From assembly GCF_017562075.2 (NCBI RefSeq), contig NC_054082.1:59054279-59118278 (forward strand): a stretch of 64,000 nucleotides of DNA. Direction: 5' to 3'. Shown here piece by piece: positions 34,870-48,020 of the stretch. Each line of letters starts with the position of its first letter. Positions within the stretch are counted from its first letter, which is position 1. The position numbers and the translations under genes were made by a program. Below the pieces are notes generated by a model. That model did no database searches. It had not been told where the DNA came from and worked only from the letters and a program-made list of their open reading frames with translations. The stretch comes from Anopheles merus (taxonomy: Eukaryota > Arthropoda > Insecta > Diptera > Culicidae).

Positions 34870-35621
34870 TTCCGTCCTAGATATTTTTTTTGGTTCCCAC
34901 TCTCCTGTACATTCCTCACAATGTTATGCAACTCGTTCTCATCAATCGCAGAAGAACCACAGAACAGCAACATGTATCAAATGGATGTCTATTTCCGGGA
35001 ATTCTGTATAAGATTTATTTTAAAGTATACGTTGAGTAACCATTTAATGTTGTGTTTCATTTCACCGCGAAATGAATGTCGAAATCATTTCCAGCCAATA
35101 TAAGTCATCAATAAGGTAGATCAAATGCCAGCCGTTGCTTGGACATGACGATAAACTAAATTTTTGAAGATGTTTGTTTATAGTTAAATTAGATTTCTTT
35201 TTATAAAAATGGTAATAAATAAGTACATCGGTATTTATTGACGTAAAAAAAATCAAAAGGACATTCGCGTTGGAGTCATAATACACTGGGAACCGGATAA
35301 GTACGAATTGAGGAAGAGTAATCGAAAAGATTAATACAAAACAGTCTGTTCCGGCAAAATATTTTTAAATGTTTCTGTATGTACAACACAAAAATCGCAA
35401 AAATCGTAAAACAACTGATTTAAATAGACAACATAGTAAAAACTACTTGAGAAAATGGCTGAAAGTACAGCTACAATATTCAAAATAAATAACAAACCAA
35501 CATTACAGATCATTACAAACATTTGTCTAAGTCTCCCATTCTAATGTGTGTTTTTTACATGTGTTGGTTTTATTCCTAGCCTTTTTTATGGAAAACCAAA
35601 CTAAATTATTTTACTTACTGC

Positions 35622-35660
35622 TACGATATTCGTACGCAGTTGGTACGATATTCGTACGCA
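35622..35660. repeat. 17-bp duplication TACGATATTCGTACGCA
   Basis: Two exact copies at 35622-35638 and 35644-35660, each with the palindrome CGTACG. Located in the presumed Ubx 3' region. Confidence 0.9.
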
Positions 35661-36359
35661 TAATTAATTAAATACTAAAAATCGCTCTAAGTAAAGTAAA
35701 ATCAATGGAACATATACGAAAGAACTATATCATATTATATTAAAGTTCAGATATTTGACATATCTTAATAATATTGCAGCGTGTTGCATCACAAACGAAA
35801 ACATATTACTAGTTTTTTTTCGGTTCAGAAAAATGTATTTTAAAAAGCGGGATCCTAGAATTTTCTTTTCAAACAGCTTTGTGAAGCAATTTTTACAGTT
35901 ATCGACATACTTTGGATATTTTTTGCAGTAGACAAATGAATATAATGATTTACATCCTGCTGAAGTTTTCTTTAGATTCATTCGTATAGCAATTATATGA
36001 ATGAGATTCCTTTCTTATATGTATTGGTTTCGACTAAATTGTTTCCTGCCTTGCGCAGTTTGTTAAATTGTAGACTGATTGAATTTTGTACATTGATAAT
36101 TTAGAGCTGTGTATTGTTTTCAGCTTACTGTTATGCAGTTCTTGTTCTTTCTGTATCGTATATATTGTGTTACTGTCGCCACGTGCCTATATTACAATGT
36201 GTGACATACATGCCATTAGTCGTGCTCAACAGCATCATAGCCACAACAATATGGAAACATGATTTGGACACTAGGAATGGTCTTTAACCTATATGTTCGA
36301 TTTAGGATTAGAGATAGGAAATGGGATTGAAAAAGTATTTGTAAACATGTTTGCCTATC

Positions 36360-36580
36360 GGTACACTAGCACAGTCGTCAAATCTCACGACTTAACAACA
36401 TGTACGTCATGTCTTGAATTCCCGTATTGACCGAAACCTCCATATGTGGTACTGAGTGCAATGCTATGGGTACACGAATTATTCCCAAATAGGCGATCTC
36501 ATTAGTGACTATGGTTGGTTTAGACGGCCAATTATTGTTGTGAAAATGAGAACAAGAAGAATAATGTGTCTACCCGTTAG
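36360..36580 (+). repeat. Degenerate tRNA-related SINE in the Ubx 3' region
   Basis: ACAGTCGTCAAATCTCACGACTTAACAACATG, split here by mismatches against the better copies, covers the box A region. A decayed box B region follows and the element ends in GAACAAGAAGAA. Orientation is opposite to Ubx. It lies about 500-720 bases beyond the stop codon. Confidence 0.6.
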
Positions 36581-37078
36581 GATGTCGAGTAATCGGTCAT
36601 AGAATTTTTTTTATTTAGGTTCACCATTTCACCACCACCATTCACCGTAAATGCCGAAAGAAAATTACCTAAACACAAAATTATCTTGTTTATCTATGTT
36701 TTAGTATTTATCATCGGCACAACCCACTGAAAGCAAAATAACATATTAAAGGATTTAATAAGAAAAAATTTGGTGAACAGGATAGGAGTATGAATTGAAA
36801 ATAATCCCTGCCAAAGAAGATAAACACTGGGAACAGATAAACAGTCTTTAAGATTGCAAAAAACTTATACAACAGTTAAAAAAATATTGTAATGCCTCTG
36901 AGGCTACACAACCAAACAAAATGGATATATTATGCCTACCTGTATTATATGATGAAATAAAGAACAAACAATCAATCTGTCATGTCATATTGATCTGTTT
37001 CCTGATTTGACCGGAATTCATTATTTAGAATAAATAATTACTTGCACTACTGTGATTGGTGTGTTGTTGGTGTAACCC

Positions 37079-37371
37079 CTAGTTTTGCTCGTGTAATGCA
37101 GCCGCTGCAGCTGCTGCAGCGGCTGCTTTTTGAGCCTGAGCCTGTTTTTCTTGCTCGTTTAGCTCCTTGATGGCTTGAATTTCCTTCTTTAGCTTCATTC
37201 GGCGGTTTTGAAACCAAATTTTGATCTGTCGCTCTGTTAGACATAGAGCATGTGCCATTTCAATCCGGCGTCGACGGGTCAGGTAGTGGTTAGTGTGGAA
37301 CTCTTTCTCCAATTCCAGCGTTTGGTATCTTGTGTAAGTTTGGCGTCCTCTTCTTCGTAATCCATTTGCAC
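37079..37371 (-). CDS. Ubx: Ultrabithorax, last coding exon (homeodomain, UbdA, poly-Ala)
   Basis: Ubx is a nuclear Hox transcription factor that sets the identity of posterior thorax and first abdominal segments. The exon begins at 37371 after a pyrimidine-rich acceptor ending CTTGCTTAG. The first two bases finish a glycine codon, followed by ANGL and the 60-residue homeodomain starting RRRGRQTYTRYQ. Recognition helix RQIKIWFQNRRMKLKKE has Gln50. The UbdA peptide (QAIKELNEQEKQAQAQ), diagnostic for Ubx and known for Exd interaction and repression, follows directly. Ten alanines (the QA motif) and a short tail LHEQN precede TAG at 37079. Antp and abd-A lack this UbdA sequence and differ within the homeodomain. 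Earlier exons lie beyond base 64000. Confidence 0.97.
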
Positions 37372-37792
37372 CTAAGCAAGAAAAGAAAAACAAAAACAAA
37401 CCATTGTGAACAATATTATTCTCGTGAACAAAACAGTATTTTCTTTTAATTTACTTAAATGAGAGAGCTACAAAGAAACGAAGCATAACGCCCATTTAAG
37501 TACATGAAATTTTTATGTTAAATTTCTTGGGCTTAACTGAAACATTCATAAAGTAACGGACAATCAGCTAATAACCCGAAAACCATGTTCTACGTGTTGA
37601 AACGTTCTTAAATCGCAAGACATGCAACTCAATATTCAATTTTTCTTTTGCTACTCGACCAGCGATGTTTCTGCAGCACACAATGCAGGGCAACTGAATT
37701 GTAAAAAAGGTCTATCTAGTCCATAGTGAACAAGTCTTACAATCCAATCACTTCTATTTTACTTAGATGCTATTTAAATGTAGTGGTATTTG

Positions 37793-37830
37793 AACACCCA
37801 ATGATGAACACCCAATGATGAACACCCAAA
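37793..37830. repeat. Short tandem repeat AACACCCAATGATG
   Basis: A 14-bp unit occurs twice plus a partial third copy, 420 bases upstream of the Ubx homeobox exon in the intron. Confidence 0.85.
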
Positions 37831-40362
37831 CGAAAACGAGTTTTCTCCAAGCTGGTTGACAATTTAACAAATGTTTGAAGGAAAGCAGAGATTATCAAAC
37901 ACATAAAGAAATAATTTAGGAATATTATAAAATGTATGAATTATGTGCAACGAAAACTAAATGATATGCGATAAATGTAATAGAACATGAAAAGTATATT
38001 CTACAATGTAACAGGATAAGATATTTGAATACAAATTTGCATTTTTTTTTTCAAATTCAATCTCCGTTCGGTTTGTACCTGCATATTTATTTGCCCCACA
38101 TTTCATTACTAATTTTTTTAATTTTTTGAGTAGTTTGAGCAGTTAAATTTATGCAGTAAAAATATTCTAATAATTTTATATATTTACTGTGGATCAGTTT
38201 CTTCTAATTCATGTAAGTATAGCATAATTTGAATTCAAATAGAAATAATTTAATCCTAGATCCCACAGTGATTTTGTATGGATTGACGCAAAATTGTGAA
38301 GATAATGAGTTGAACTTGAAAGAATAATATTATGTGTTGTGGAGGTGGGCCAATCAACATGCCCGTCATGCTTTGAATACCTGCAAATAGGTTTACAGTT
38401 AATCTTAAATGGCCATTTTGAGAAACAGGAGCAGGAAATGAACTGCGATATATCTTTGCCCTTTTAGATTTTCTTGCTGACCTAGCACACTGGAATATTC
38501 CTGGCAATCCATCATGGGCACTTTTGAGTTTACTCCTCAGAAATCTTTTCCGTAGCTCTGCATCCGGATTTTAACTAGTGAATCCAAATTATCGCACTGT
38601 CAAAATATCACTACTGACCTAAAAATGAGTAAAATAGCAATGTCATATCACGTTGATGTCGAAAATTCGACCCTCCGTGAAAGATAATATCGCATACATA
38701 AAACCACCAATAGCATTAGACAGTTAGCAATAGGTAATCGGGCAGAATAGGTTAATATTTAAACTAAAATATTAAACCGCTTTCTTAAACTCGGTTGAAG
38801 AGGAACGAGTATGCAGTTGCCTGGATACAATGATTGCTATAATTTATTTCATGAGTGTCCTGCTCTGCAATATGTACTTTATTGCAAATAATTCATAAAA
38901 TATTAAAGGAAACCTACATTTGATGTCATTTGACAATTAATTCCATCTTTCGCGAATTCTATCCAGTTTGGGAAAGTGGCTGATAAACTAGCTACGTGAT
39001 TCCATACGCACAGCCACATTTCATTAACAAAGTAAAGTAAAAAAATTCACAGATTAAAGTGCAATTATTTTTATTTAGAATTATTATTCATATTTATTAT
39101 TATTTCTATTATTTAGTATTATTTATTATTTATATTTATTATTACTATTATATTTCCCTTTTGTGCTAGTATAATATGTATCTTTCACGAAAAAAGAAAC
39201 TTCATATTTTCTCTGAATTGAAGTAAACCAACAAGAATATGCAAGAAATTTTGGACTCCAAACCTTCTATTGCTATTTATTCATGAAGACATCTGTGGGA
39301 AAGCCAATTCTAGAATGTGTGGATAGATTTGGTTTCCGACCTGATTTCAATGGTATGAGCATCATCAAAAGGCACCGGAGCCAGGCTCGGAGATCAAATA
39401 TGTGCGGAGATCATTCTACCGTGGAAGGGATGTTAACATTATAATTAAGGGGACTAGATTTTAGCTTAGACAAGTCTATTTTGGAATGTTTGGTCCTAAA
39501 AATATCGAACGGTTGCTTCTTGGTTTGACAGCATGACAGAGTAACCCAAGGTAGATATAGAGATAATTTAAGCTTGTATTTCAGCCATAGGATTTTTCGT
39601 TTCGAATCCCCTTCACACAAAGAAAAACAGAACCTGATCGCATAAGCGAACACACACATGCATGCACATCCAAAACGTTTACATTAAGGTTATTTGGATC
39701 TTAAACAAGAACAGATCAGCGAAAGAAAGGAACGATTGTACTACGACATCGTTGTTTCGTCAGATGAGGTTCAACTAATGGTGGAATGGACGCAAAATGA
39801 AACGAAAAACGATAAGCCTTGCCTGTACTTCATAACGAAGTCAACAGCATCCAAGTAAAAAAAATAGACACGCAAAGCGCCGAAACAGAATAGGGCAAGA
39901 AGAAGAAACGAAAAATGTTTTAAGACAGCCGAGGCAATAACTGAAGAAAAAGAGAGCAAAGTGTAATCATGACCCAGCATTGTAGCCTGTTTTCCAACGT
40001 TTCCGAAGCTCCTCCTTAGATGATGAAGGCGAGGACGGAGAACTGAAACATCAGCAAAACCATTAAACTGCTCCGAGAAAGATCAAGGAACATGATCACG
40101 CCTGTGCTCATAAATTATTGCGCAGAATCAGCATCCCCATACACAATTTTATTTTTTTACACACATGCACTTACTGAAAAACTGTGATAACTGAATTGTT
40201 CATGATAGCGACGATTCAAAGTAAAACTACTGATCAATAAATCATCAATTCAGGAGTTATTCATTCAAATTTAAATATGTTTAACTAAATGAGCAAATCT
40301 CAAATCAGACTAGTCTATTTATGTTGAAAGTGAAACTTTAGTCGATAAAATAAAACATCCGT

Positions 40363-40685
<323 letters not shown>

Positions 40686-41252
40686 TTAATGAAGGTGAGC
40701 TATTCTGGAATGAACAGTATAAAACTGCTACAACTGTGGAAGCGATGTAAACTTGTTGTAACGAACCTATAAAATAGGTAAATGTACATTTACCGATTAT
40801 GATCATATTCTAAAAGATCAAATAGTCACAGTTTATCTAGGCAATAATTATATTTTAAGCTGTTAAAATTTAAGTTTAACTTAAAAGAGCGTTACTATTC
40901 ATACAAAAAATTTAACTTGTGTTGGCGAAACATGGAAATTCAGCGAAGATGTAACAAGAACATGAAATTGAAATCACGAATTGAAGACATTCTTATAGCT
41001 GGGCAAAGACCGTCATTGTGCACCATCTAACTATTTTTTTTTTCTTCAGTATCTTCCCATGGTTAACAATGCCTCCAACTAAGCAGTGCATCGAAACCGA
41101 TATGTCTTGTTACAGTGACATTGGCGATTTAAATGCGTACTCTGTTTTATATACCTTAAAAAACGTACTAAAAAGATTCTGATTACATTTTAGCCTTTTT
41201 CATAACATAATAATAACATAACATAACATACATAATATTTCTTTTCCTTTTA

Positions 41253-41453
41253 CTTCTGTGGCACAGCAACCGAGGTCGCTTCAGGTCTGTCTGCACCATT
41301 ACTAGTGGGTTTAACTTTCAATGACTTATTTGATTTACCCGTCGCCGGCTAGTCATTCCTACGTATAGCGGCTCGGCTTATTTGGGGTTTGAACCCAGGA
41401 TAGGCATTTTGTTAAGTCGTACGAGTTGACGACTGTACCACGAGACAGGCTGA
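41253..41453 (-). repeat. tRNA-related SINE copy (- strand)
   Basis: On the - strand it starts CAGCCTGTCTCGTGGTACAG, has box A-like TGGTACAGTCGTCAACTCG and box B-like GGTTCAAACCC, and ends toward AGAAGTAAAAGG. Diverged from the better-preserved copies at 43178 and 50740. Confidence 0.75.
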
Positions 41454-41486
41454 AACATATAATGTATAATAAGATTCTGAAAAAAG

Positions 41487-41580
41487 GGTGGTCTCGTGAT
41501 ACAGTCATTGACTTACATGACTTAACTACATGTCCGTTATGGTCTCAATCCTAGAATTCTTCCCTCCACTGCTACTTTGT
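41487..41580 (+). repeat. SINE 5' fragment
   Basis: GGTGGTCTCGTGATACAGTC and the following tRNA-like part are present, including a decayed box B (ATGGTCTCAATCC). The 3' part is absent. It lies 34 bases from an oppositely oriented copy. Confidence 0.6.
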
Positions 41581-43177
41581 ACAACAAATTGTACTACAAT
41601 CACTTAAAAATGGTCACTCTGCTATGCGATTATTCTAATAGAACATAACGCGTTTCAAGTTTCTGTTCATGCTAAAAACACATTATGAAATAAGCGGCTG
41701 CTAGCGTATGTACATTGTTCGAAGGACTGAATGTACACTGAAGGACTGAATGAACAATATGAATGTCAAAAAATATATACATTTGATAAAATCAACTTTA
41801 ACGTGAATAAGTATTTAACCTCATGTTAGACAGCCATTTGTTATATTTTGAACCATGGTAACCAAATATCATTGATCTTAATATTTTGCACTACTAAGTA
41901 GTTTGGAGGAAAAATTCAATTAATCAATGACAAAAGCACGTAAAACTTTTTTTAATATTTTCTTTTAATATTTCTTGTAACAGTGGATAACTTATTTAAA
42001 TTTAAACAAGTGATTATTAAAAACCATTTCATTTTAAGGTAAAAGAATTTAGTATGTTTATTCTATACAATTCATACTGGGTTAACACATTTGAGACTAG
42101 TATTTGGCTATAAGTGGCAATCCTTCTTAATTTTTCGTATCCACACATAATTGAAACATTTTTTATTTCGCTTGCATATTTTATACTTAATTTTTAGATT
42201 TAATTTTCAAAAGAATAATCATAAATACTATCAGCTTTCTTTTTAAAGAAACATTATAACAATTTTAGCAATATGTAGTTCTTATCCTTGTTATATATGT
42301 TTTATTCTTGTACATGGACCACTTATCTACTAATGTTTTAATTCAAAATATATATTCGAAGAAACCATGTTTCATAAATCTAATTGGTTTCAAGTTGTAA
42401 AAAACCCCACACCCAATAGAAAATGTTGCATATGATATTGATGATATATCGTCCCAAAAGGATTTACAATGAAACATATTACGAACTAGTATATGGAGTT
42501 AAAGTCATACTTTAACAATACCAATAATGAAAACAATAATGAAGTATGGGCTATTTAATATTAGAGCGACGGTGGCTTCTAGGATGCCGGACTGGTCCCA
42601 TTTAGTTCCTTTTCTTACCAGAAGGACTTATTCTAGAAGGACCTACTATTCAGTTACTTGTTATAAATAAATTGAGAAAGCACCGATTTAACAGCGGAGG
42701 TTGAACACAAAAAACCAGAAAAATGATATTTTCAATAATAAAAATGAAATTCTTTTGAAAAGAAATCCTGAATAAAAACATATCATACTATTGAATAATC
42801 GATTGCTTCAAAGCGAACTTTTAGTAAAACCAAAGAGTAAAGAAAATATGAATTTGACATTGCATGGCCTATTATCCGTGGAAATCGATTAACCGGTAAC
42901 CGTCAGGTCCCGAGCTGCTTGGATAATCAACATTCTACTGTACAAACAAAGATAAGTCTTGTTTTGTTGTCCTATATCTGTTTGAAATGGGTTAGAGTAA
43001 TTGCAATGATTTTTTAATATAAAACTAAATAATTTTTTACCTTCTTTGACACTATTTGTATGCTTCAGAAACTTAAATCAGTCATTGATGAGCTAACCTC
43101 ATCGAGCCTGCAATGAACCACACAAACCCATGCACATATTTTTCAGGCTGAAATAATCCAAACTAAAAATCTGTGGC

Positions 43178-43387
43178 CGGGGATGGGGCCGGTCTGGTGG
43201 TACAGTCGTCAACTCGTACGACGTAACAACATGCCCGTCATGGGTTCAAGTCCCGAATAGACCGTGCCCCCATACGTAGGACTGACTATCCTGTTATGGT
43301 AACATTAAGTCACTGAAAGCCAAGCTCACTTCATTAGTGGGTACTGGCAGGCCTTGACCGACAGCGGTTGTTGTGCCAAAGAAGAAG
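43178..43387 (+). repeat. tRNA-derived SINE with 13-bp target-site duplication
   Basis: A 210-bp element with box A-like TGGTACAGTCGTCAACTCG and box B GGTTCAAGTCC near the 5' end and a GAAGAAG-type 3' end. It is flanked by AAAAATCTGTGGC at 43165-43177 and 43388-43400. The duplication and simple-repeat tail indicate LINE-dependent insertion. It resembles the SINEX-type elements of anophelines; the family name is from memory and unverified. It interrupts an older repeat related to 22850-23010. Confidence 0.88.
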
Positions 43388-43639
43388 AAAAATCTGTGGC
43401 GTTGTTTGTCGTGTAGTGTTGTATAGAGTGTTGAAATGATTTCTGCTGTCAAATGTAACAAAAGCCGGCTAGTATCGGAAAACCAGACATTATCAGTTAC
43501 AATAATATTATATAAAAAATCAAAAATTATAGCATATCAAATGAATTGAAAAGCTCAAACAAATAAAATTATTTGTTTAAAATTTTACTGCGAAGTTTTG
43601 TTTTGCTTTATAGTTAAAGTTTTACTATGAGGTTATGTT

Positions 43640-43797
43640 ATGCAACTAGGTCCAACGTTGGTTCATGCCTCACATGGGCCATCTTCTCATAGCAAGGACT
43701 GACTATCCAGGTGCGTGGTGCATACCAATAATTCCCAAATGCCTAAATAGACCGACATGACTGTCTAGTTTGTTACGTAAAATAGAATAAGAAGAAG
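43640..43797 (+). repeat. Degenerate SINE-like repeat
   Basis: It contains GCAAGGACTGACTATCCAGG and TGCCTAAATAGACCG, phrases of the SINE body, and ends in AGAATAAGAAGAAGAAC. The tRNA-like head is badly decayed. Confidence 0.5.
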
Positions 43798-46559
43798 AAC
43801 TGGTGAATAGAAAGATTTCGAGGTGCATGGATTAAGATACTGCACAACTAGAGCAATATTTTCCGACACAATCTCCAATCCTAGTGAGGTCTCAGAACAA
43901 TGATTACAATAACACTAAAGCCACAAGCGCTAATTCTGAACTAACTTTGCTTATGCGGTGCCTCGGATAAACAATACAGAAGCCCTTAATTGGCTACGAG
44001 CTTATGGAATATAGGCATCATGTTGGCCTTTGATTATAAACCTAGCCTCAGGAAAATTCAAAGCTTCATTGGGTAGAGAAAGTTTTCAAGATTGTGATGT
44101 TCATAGTCACCAGCTTCTCATAGTTCTAGCGCCTCATAGAACTTGAACGATACCAGATTGATGCATTGTTACATCGACCACCTCTTAGCACTATTATGCA
44201 TTGAGTTCTAAAATATAGCATTAAGTTGAAGATTTCGATGTTACTTGCAGCGGTTTAATAGTGTATAGAATACCATTTATTATCGACCGAACAATGTTTA
44301 ATTTAATCCGATACAATAAAATATGCGTCCATTACGTAATATCCTGAGCAACGTTCATAAATTAAGTACGGAGATATAATGAATTTTCACGACAATACGA
44401 GAGGAAGGATACCACCATAGTGGTGTGTACGCATCATAATTTAGGAAGAAACGATGCGCATTCGCTGGAGCTGCATCAAAGTCGATTTTGGCAGAGCAAT
44501 GGTTAAGCAATGCATAGAAAGTGCATGGAGTTTCCATTCCGTTCGTGAACAGCAAGTCTGTCTAGTGAATAACTCACTGAACCCTATTGTCAATTAATAA
44601 ACCATCAAACATCATAAATCAAAATGGATTCTCCATATTTCATGATTCTACCATTGATCTTATGGGAAGGCAAAAATACTAACATTTCGTATGTAGTATT
44701 GTATTGCGTAGTTAACGAGAGTAGCCACGAATTGTAACGGTTAGCAATGAAAACTTTGTATGGTTGTTCATTTTAATCAATCATCTTCTTTTCATATTTT
44801 ACCGTATTGTATATGCATTTTACAAAATGAAATTAATACTAGAAGAATCAACCACTCGATGTAGCGCAGCCTAGAATGTATGAATGTTCAATAATACCTA
44901 ATGGAAACCTCTAGCAACAGTACTATCGATAACCCAAGACGTGTTTATAATCAACGATATTAATCAAATTTTTTATCATCAGCTTCTTCATTACGGAAAA
45001 AAACATGGCCCTATAAGAAACTCTCTTGTATCACTCCTTTTTAAGTACAACATTCCGTCCGTTTTAGAACAAAATGCATGGAAGGCATCAGAGTCGATTG
45101 ATAATATACATAGCTTGGAATGAAAATCATAAATCTTACCGACCCGGACACTAAAGTATCTATACATTGCCTGAAGCTGTGCAAATGTTATTTGAACAGA
45201 CACTTTGTTAAGTCACGATTATACATCTTAGACGGCGATGGTACCGATGATGGTCGAAATGATGATAGTGAAATCAAAACCGCCCTCATACGCCTTCTTC
45301 AGAAGCGGCATAAAAATCATAAACAATAGACACCTACTCCATCACTCGTGCTATTGGCAATCATAATCATAGTAATCTGGAATTGAGATCTTAATTCGAT
45401 ATACTCTGGCTCTAAAACCTACCAGGTAGTTGGATCAAATATCGATCGTACATGACATGATCATTTATATTTGTCTATTCCAATATTAAACATTGAGATT
45501 TGTTTGTTGGTTGATCTCGTAGGCTTTATCGTAAACTGATGTACAACGGTACACGTTTGACCCATTATGATTGGTTAGAGCACGATAAATCATAATTACA
45601 ACAAAAAAAAGCAAACCGTTTGATAATATTATTATCAAATTTTGGCAGACGAATTAAATTATTTACGTTGTAATTAAACTGTATAATAAAATCATCCCAT
45701 GATAAAGCTGCAACTATTATTTATACCTCAGTAATAAATTACAGTATGAAGTAGTAAGTAAGTATGAAAGTAGCATAAGTTCTTTGTCAGCATAGTCAGC
45801 ACAACAACAACAAATCCGAATCGGTAGAAATTATTTCAAACGTCATCATTGCAAGAACTTTTATTACGTACTAGCTGCAAAAATAAAATAAAATTCATAA
45901 TTTTAAAATATTCAAAACAACATGTCATTTTTCAATAACATGTGAAAAGTTGAAGGCTTTATGTTTGATGAAAGCATAAATAGAATAACGCTACACGCAG
46001 ATCACTAATAAAAATATGTTTTACACTGGCAAACATTTGAATTACGAGCGTATAGTAAATGATGATAGAAGGCTCCCGTAGGGCCTTGTAGGTATCGATT
46101 ACGCTGTATTGTATCCGATATTTTGTATCTGCATATGTTGTATCTGATAGTCACAATTATTCGCATCCGCATTTGCACACGCAGTGCTGAATATGTATCT
46201 ATTTGTTCAATAAAATGTCGCAGTTAGATACAATAACTTAACTTAAACTACAACAGCCAAATTTAAAGTATTTAGAAAAGAATAGAAGAAAATATTTAGT
46301 GATATCAAGTTTTATGATATCAAACCATTTTGTCATTTACTTAGGAAACTCCTTTAGAATTAGAGCAGTATCTATCTATCATTGCTAATTATCAAAATAA
46401 CTCAAAGAAAAAAAACAAATTTCACGATATTATTGGTTATTTCTCTGAAATTATATGAGCTATAAAAATATCCCATATGGCTATAAGAATGTAACGTAGA
46501 GTTTATGCTAGGGAGCATTTGAGATCAGAAAAGCGTGAAAGCCATACATTAGGGAAGGA

Positions 46560-46830
46560 TCTATAGGGTGTTTTAGTAACCAATAAAGGAGCAAGAAAAT
46601 AACAGAAAGACAGAGTCGGAGAAGGTCGTGGTTATGAGCAGCAACAGCAGCAAAGGCTATAAAACAAGGGGAAAGAACCTGTTCCATGTTTCATACCCGT
46701 CTCTCCCAAAGTGCAGAAAGTACAGCAAAGGTAGCAAAGTCATTGACGGTGAAAGCGAGATCCAGATGAGGCACAATGTGCGGTGGGATTTATAGCCTCT
46801 GTAAAGAATTTATGGTTTATTTTCAAAAAA
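46560..46830. other. Less AT-rich intronic block, candidate regulatory DNA
   Basis: This block contrasts with its AT-rich surroundings. It has a CAGCAACAGCAGCAAAG stretch and two TTTAT-type Hox/Caudal-like cores near its right end (GGATTTATAGCC, AATTTATGGTTTATT). It has no ORF. The enhancer role is only a guess from its position in a Ubx intron. Confidence 0.25.
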
Positions 46831-47950
46831 CAAGATCAACGCAATATAGGATAAAATAAACATGCAAAAACTTTTACTGTGACCATGTCTAGAATCGATA
46901 TATTTGTGATGCAGCCTGTAACCAAAAGTTTAAGTCTGGGATAAAGGCTTGTCTATGAGATAAACAACGATGAATTTACTGCATAGCGGCTAGTTGTGGT
47001 TAGGTATAATCGAAACTAATGGCAATTTTCTATAGCATTCCCCTTAGCTACGAATACGAAACATTGTTATGCTATATCGTATCACTTTTTTATAATTACC
47101 CTTAAAATATTTTAGTTTGTAGGTTTGATGTTCATTTTACCCTTAACGTTACTTGTATGAAGTATCCAATAAAATAGTTTGTTATCAGAATGTATACACA
47201 TTCTTTCCAGTCATTTTTTATTCACTATTACATAGTTTGGAAAAACAGATGGTGCAAAAATTCTCGTACTTTCGTGTTATCGATGTGGTGCTTCTTAAAT
47301 TCTTCCCTTTTTTCTATACGGAATGCTGGCCAATAGAAGCATACGAAAATCGGAAACTGCAATAGGGGAAGAACTAAGATTTATTGCCTAAAATTAATCA
47401 CCTTTTTAATTGGATCCGCTTCCAAATCACCAGCGCAAACGCAAACGAATGCGTACTCTCAGTATCTTGTGAAGTTCAAAATGAAGAACTAATCGTGAAA
47501 CTTTATACATCATTTTTAATATTTTCATATAGTAGATTATCGGTTCCTTCGAATGCTTCATTTAAATTCTCCAGAGATTTTCTTTTGAAATTACTGATTT
47601 GAAATTTTAAAATATCGGTACGTTGCACTTATTTCAAAATACTTGTACCTTTAATGCATGACCAAAACATAAAACCACACTTATTCCTAAAAATGTATAG
47701 CTAGATTCTTATTTCGAATAGTAATTGCTAGCTTTAGAATGAGAAAATATGATATTTTATAATGGTTTTAGAAAACGGTTAGACAAACTTTTCAAGTAAT
47801 AGGCCCGATTAAAATGTTAATGAAAACTAAAGGTTAGTTATGAGCAATCAGAAATGCACATATTTTTGAATCGTGTTTATATAAATAATATTATATTATT
47901 AAATTATATTATTATAATACAGTATAACTGTATAACCAAAAATCAGATTA

Positions 47951-48020
47951 ACCAAATAACAGATTTATCAGTAACCAAATAACAGTTTTATCAGTAACCA
48001 AATAACAGTTATATAGTATA
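47951..48020. repeat. 23-bp tandem repeat, three units
   Basis: Units ACCAAATAACAGTTTTATCAGTA begin at 47951, 47974 and 47997 with few mismatches. Confidence 0.9.

Larger units (their letters stand above)
34500..37078 (-). other. Ubx: Probable Ubx 3'UTR / downstream region
   Basis: The segment follows the Ubx stop codon on the - strand. AATAAA signals on that strand occur at 36610-36615, 35568-35573, 35234-35239, 35014-35019, 34742-34747 and 34527-34532, so short and long isoforms are possible. The Drosophila Ubx mRNA uses alternative poly(A) sites and a long 3'UTR. The extent here is inferred, since no transcript evidence is available. The region contains two microRNA seed matches and a SINE-like insertion, listed separately. 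Confidence 0.5.

Noticed and set aside
38256..38507. 83-codon - strand ORF upstream of the homeobox exon, considered as a Ubx microexon
   Set aside because: The sequence does not contain the known Ubx microexon peptides, and there is no fitting splice frame.
43178..43250. Genuine tRNA gene
   Set aside because: Box A/B-like sequences are present, but the cloverleaf is not intact, and several dispersed copies with target duplications show it to be a SINE.
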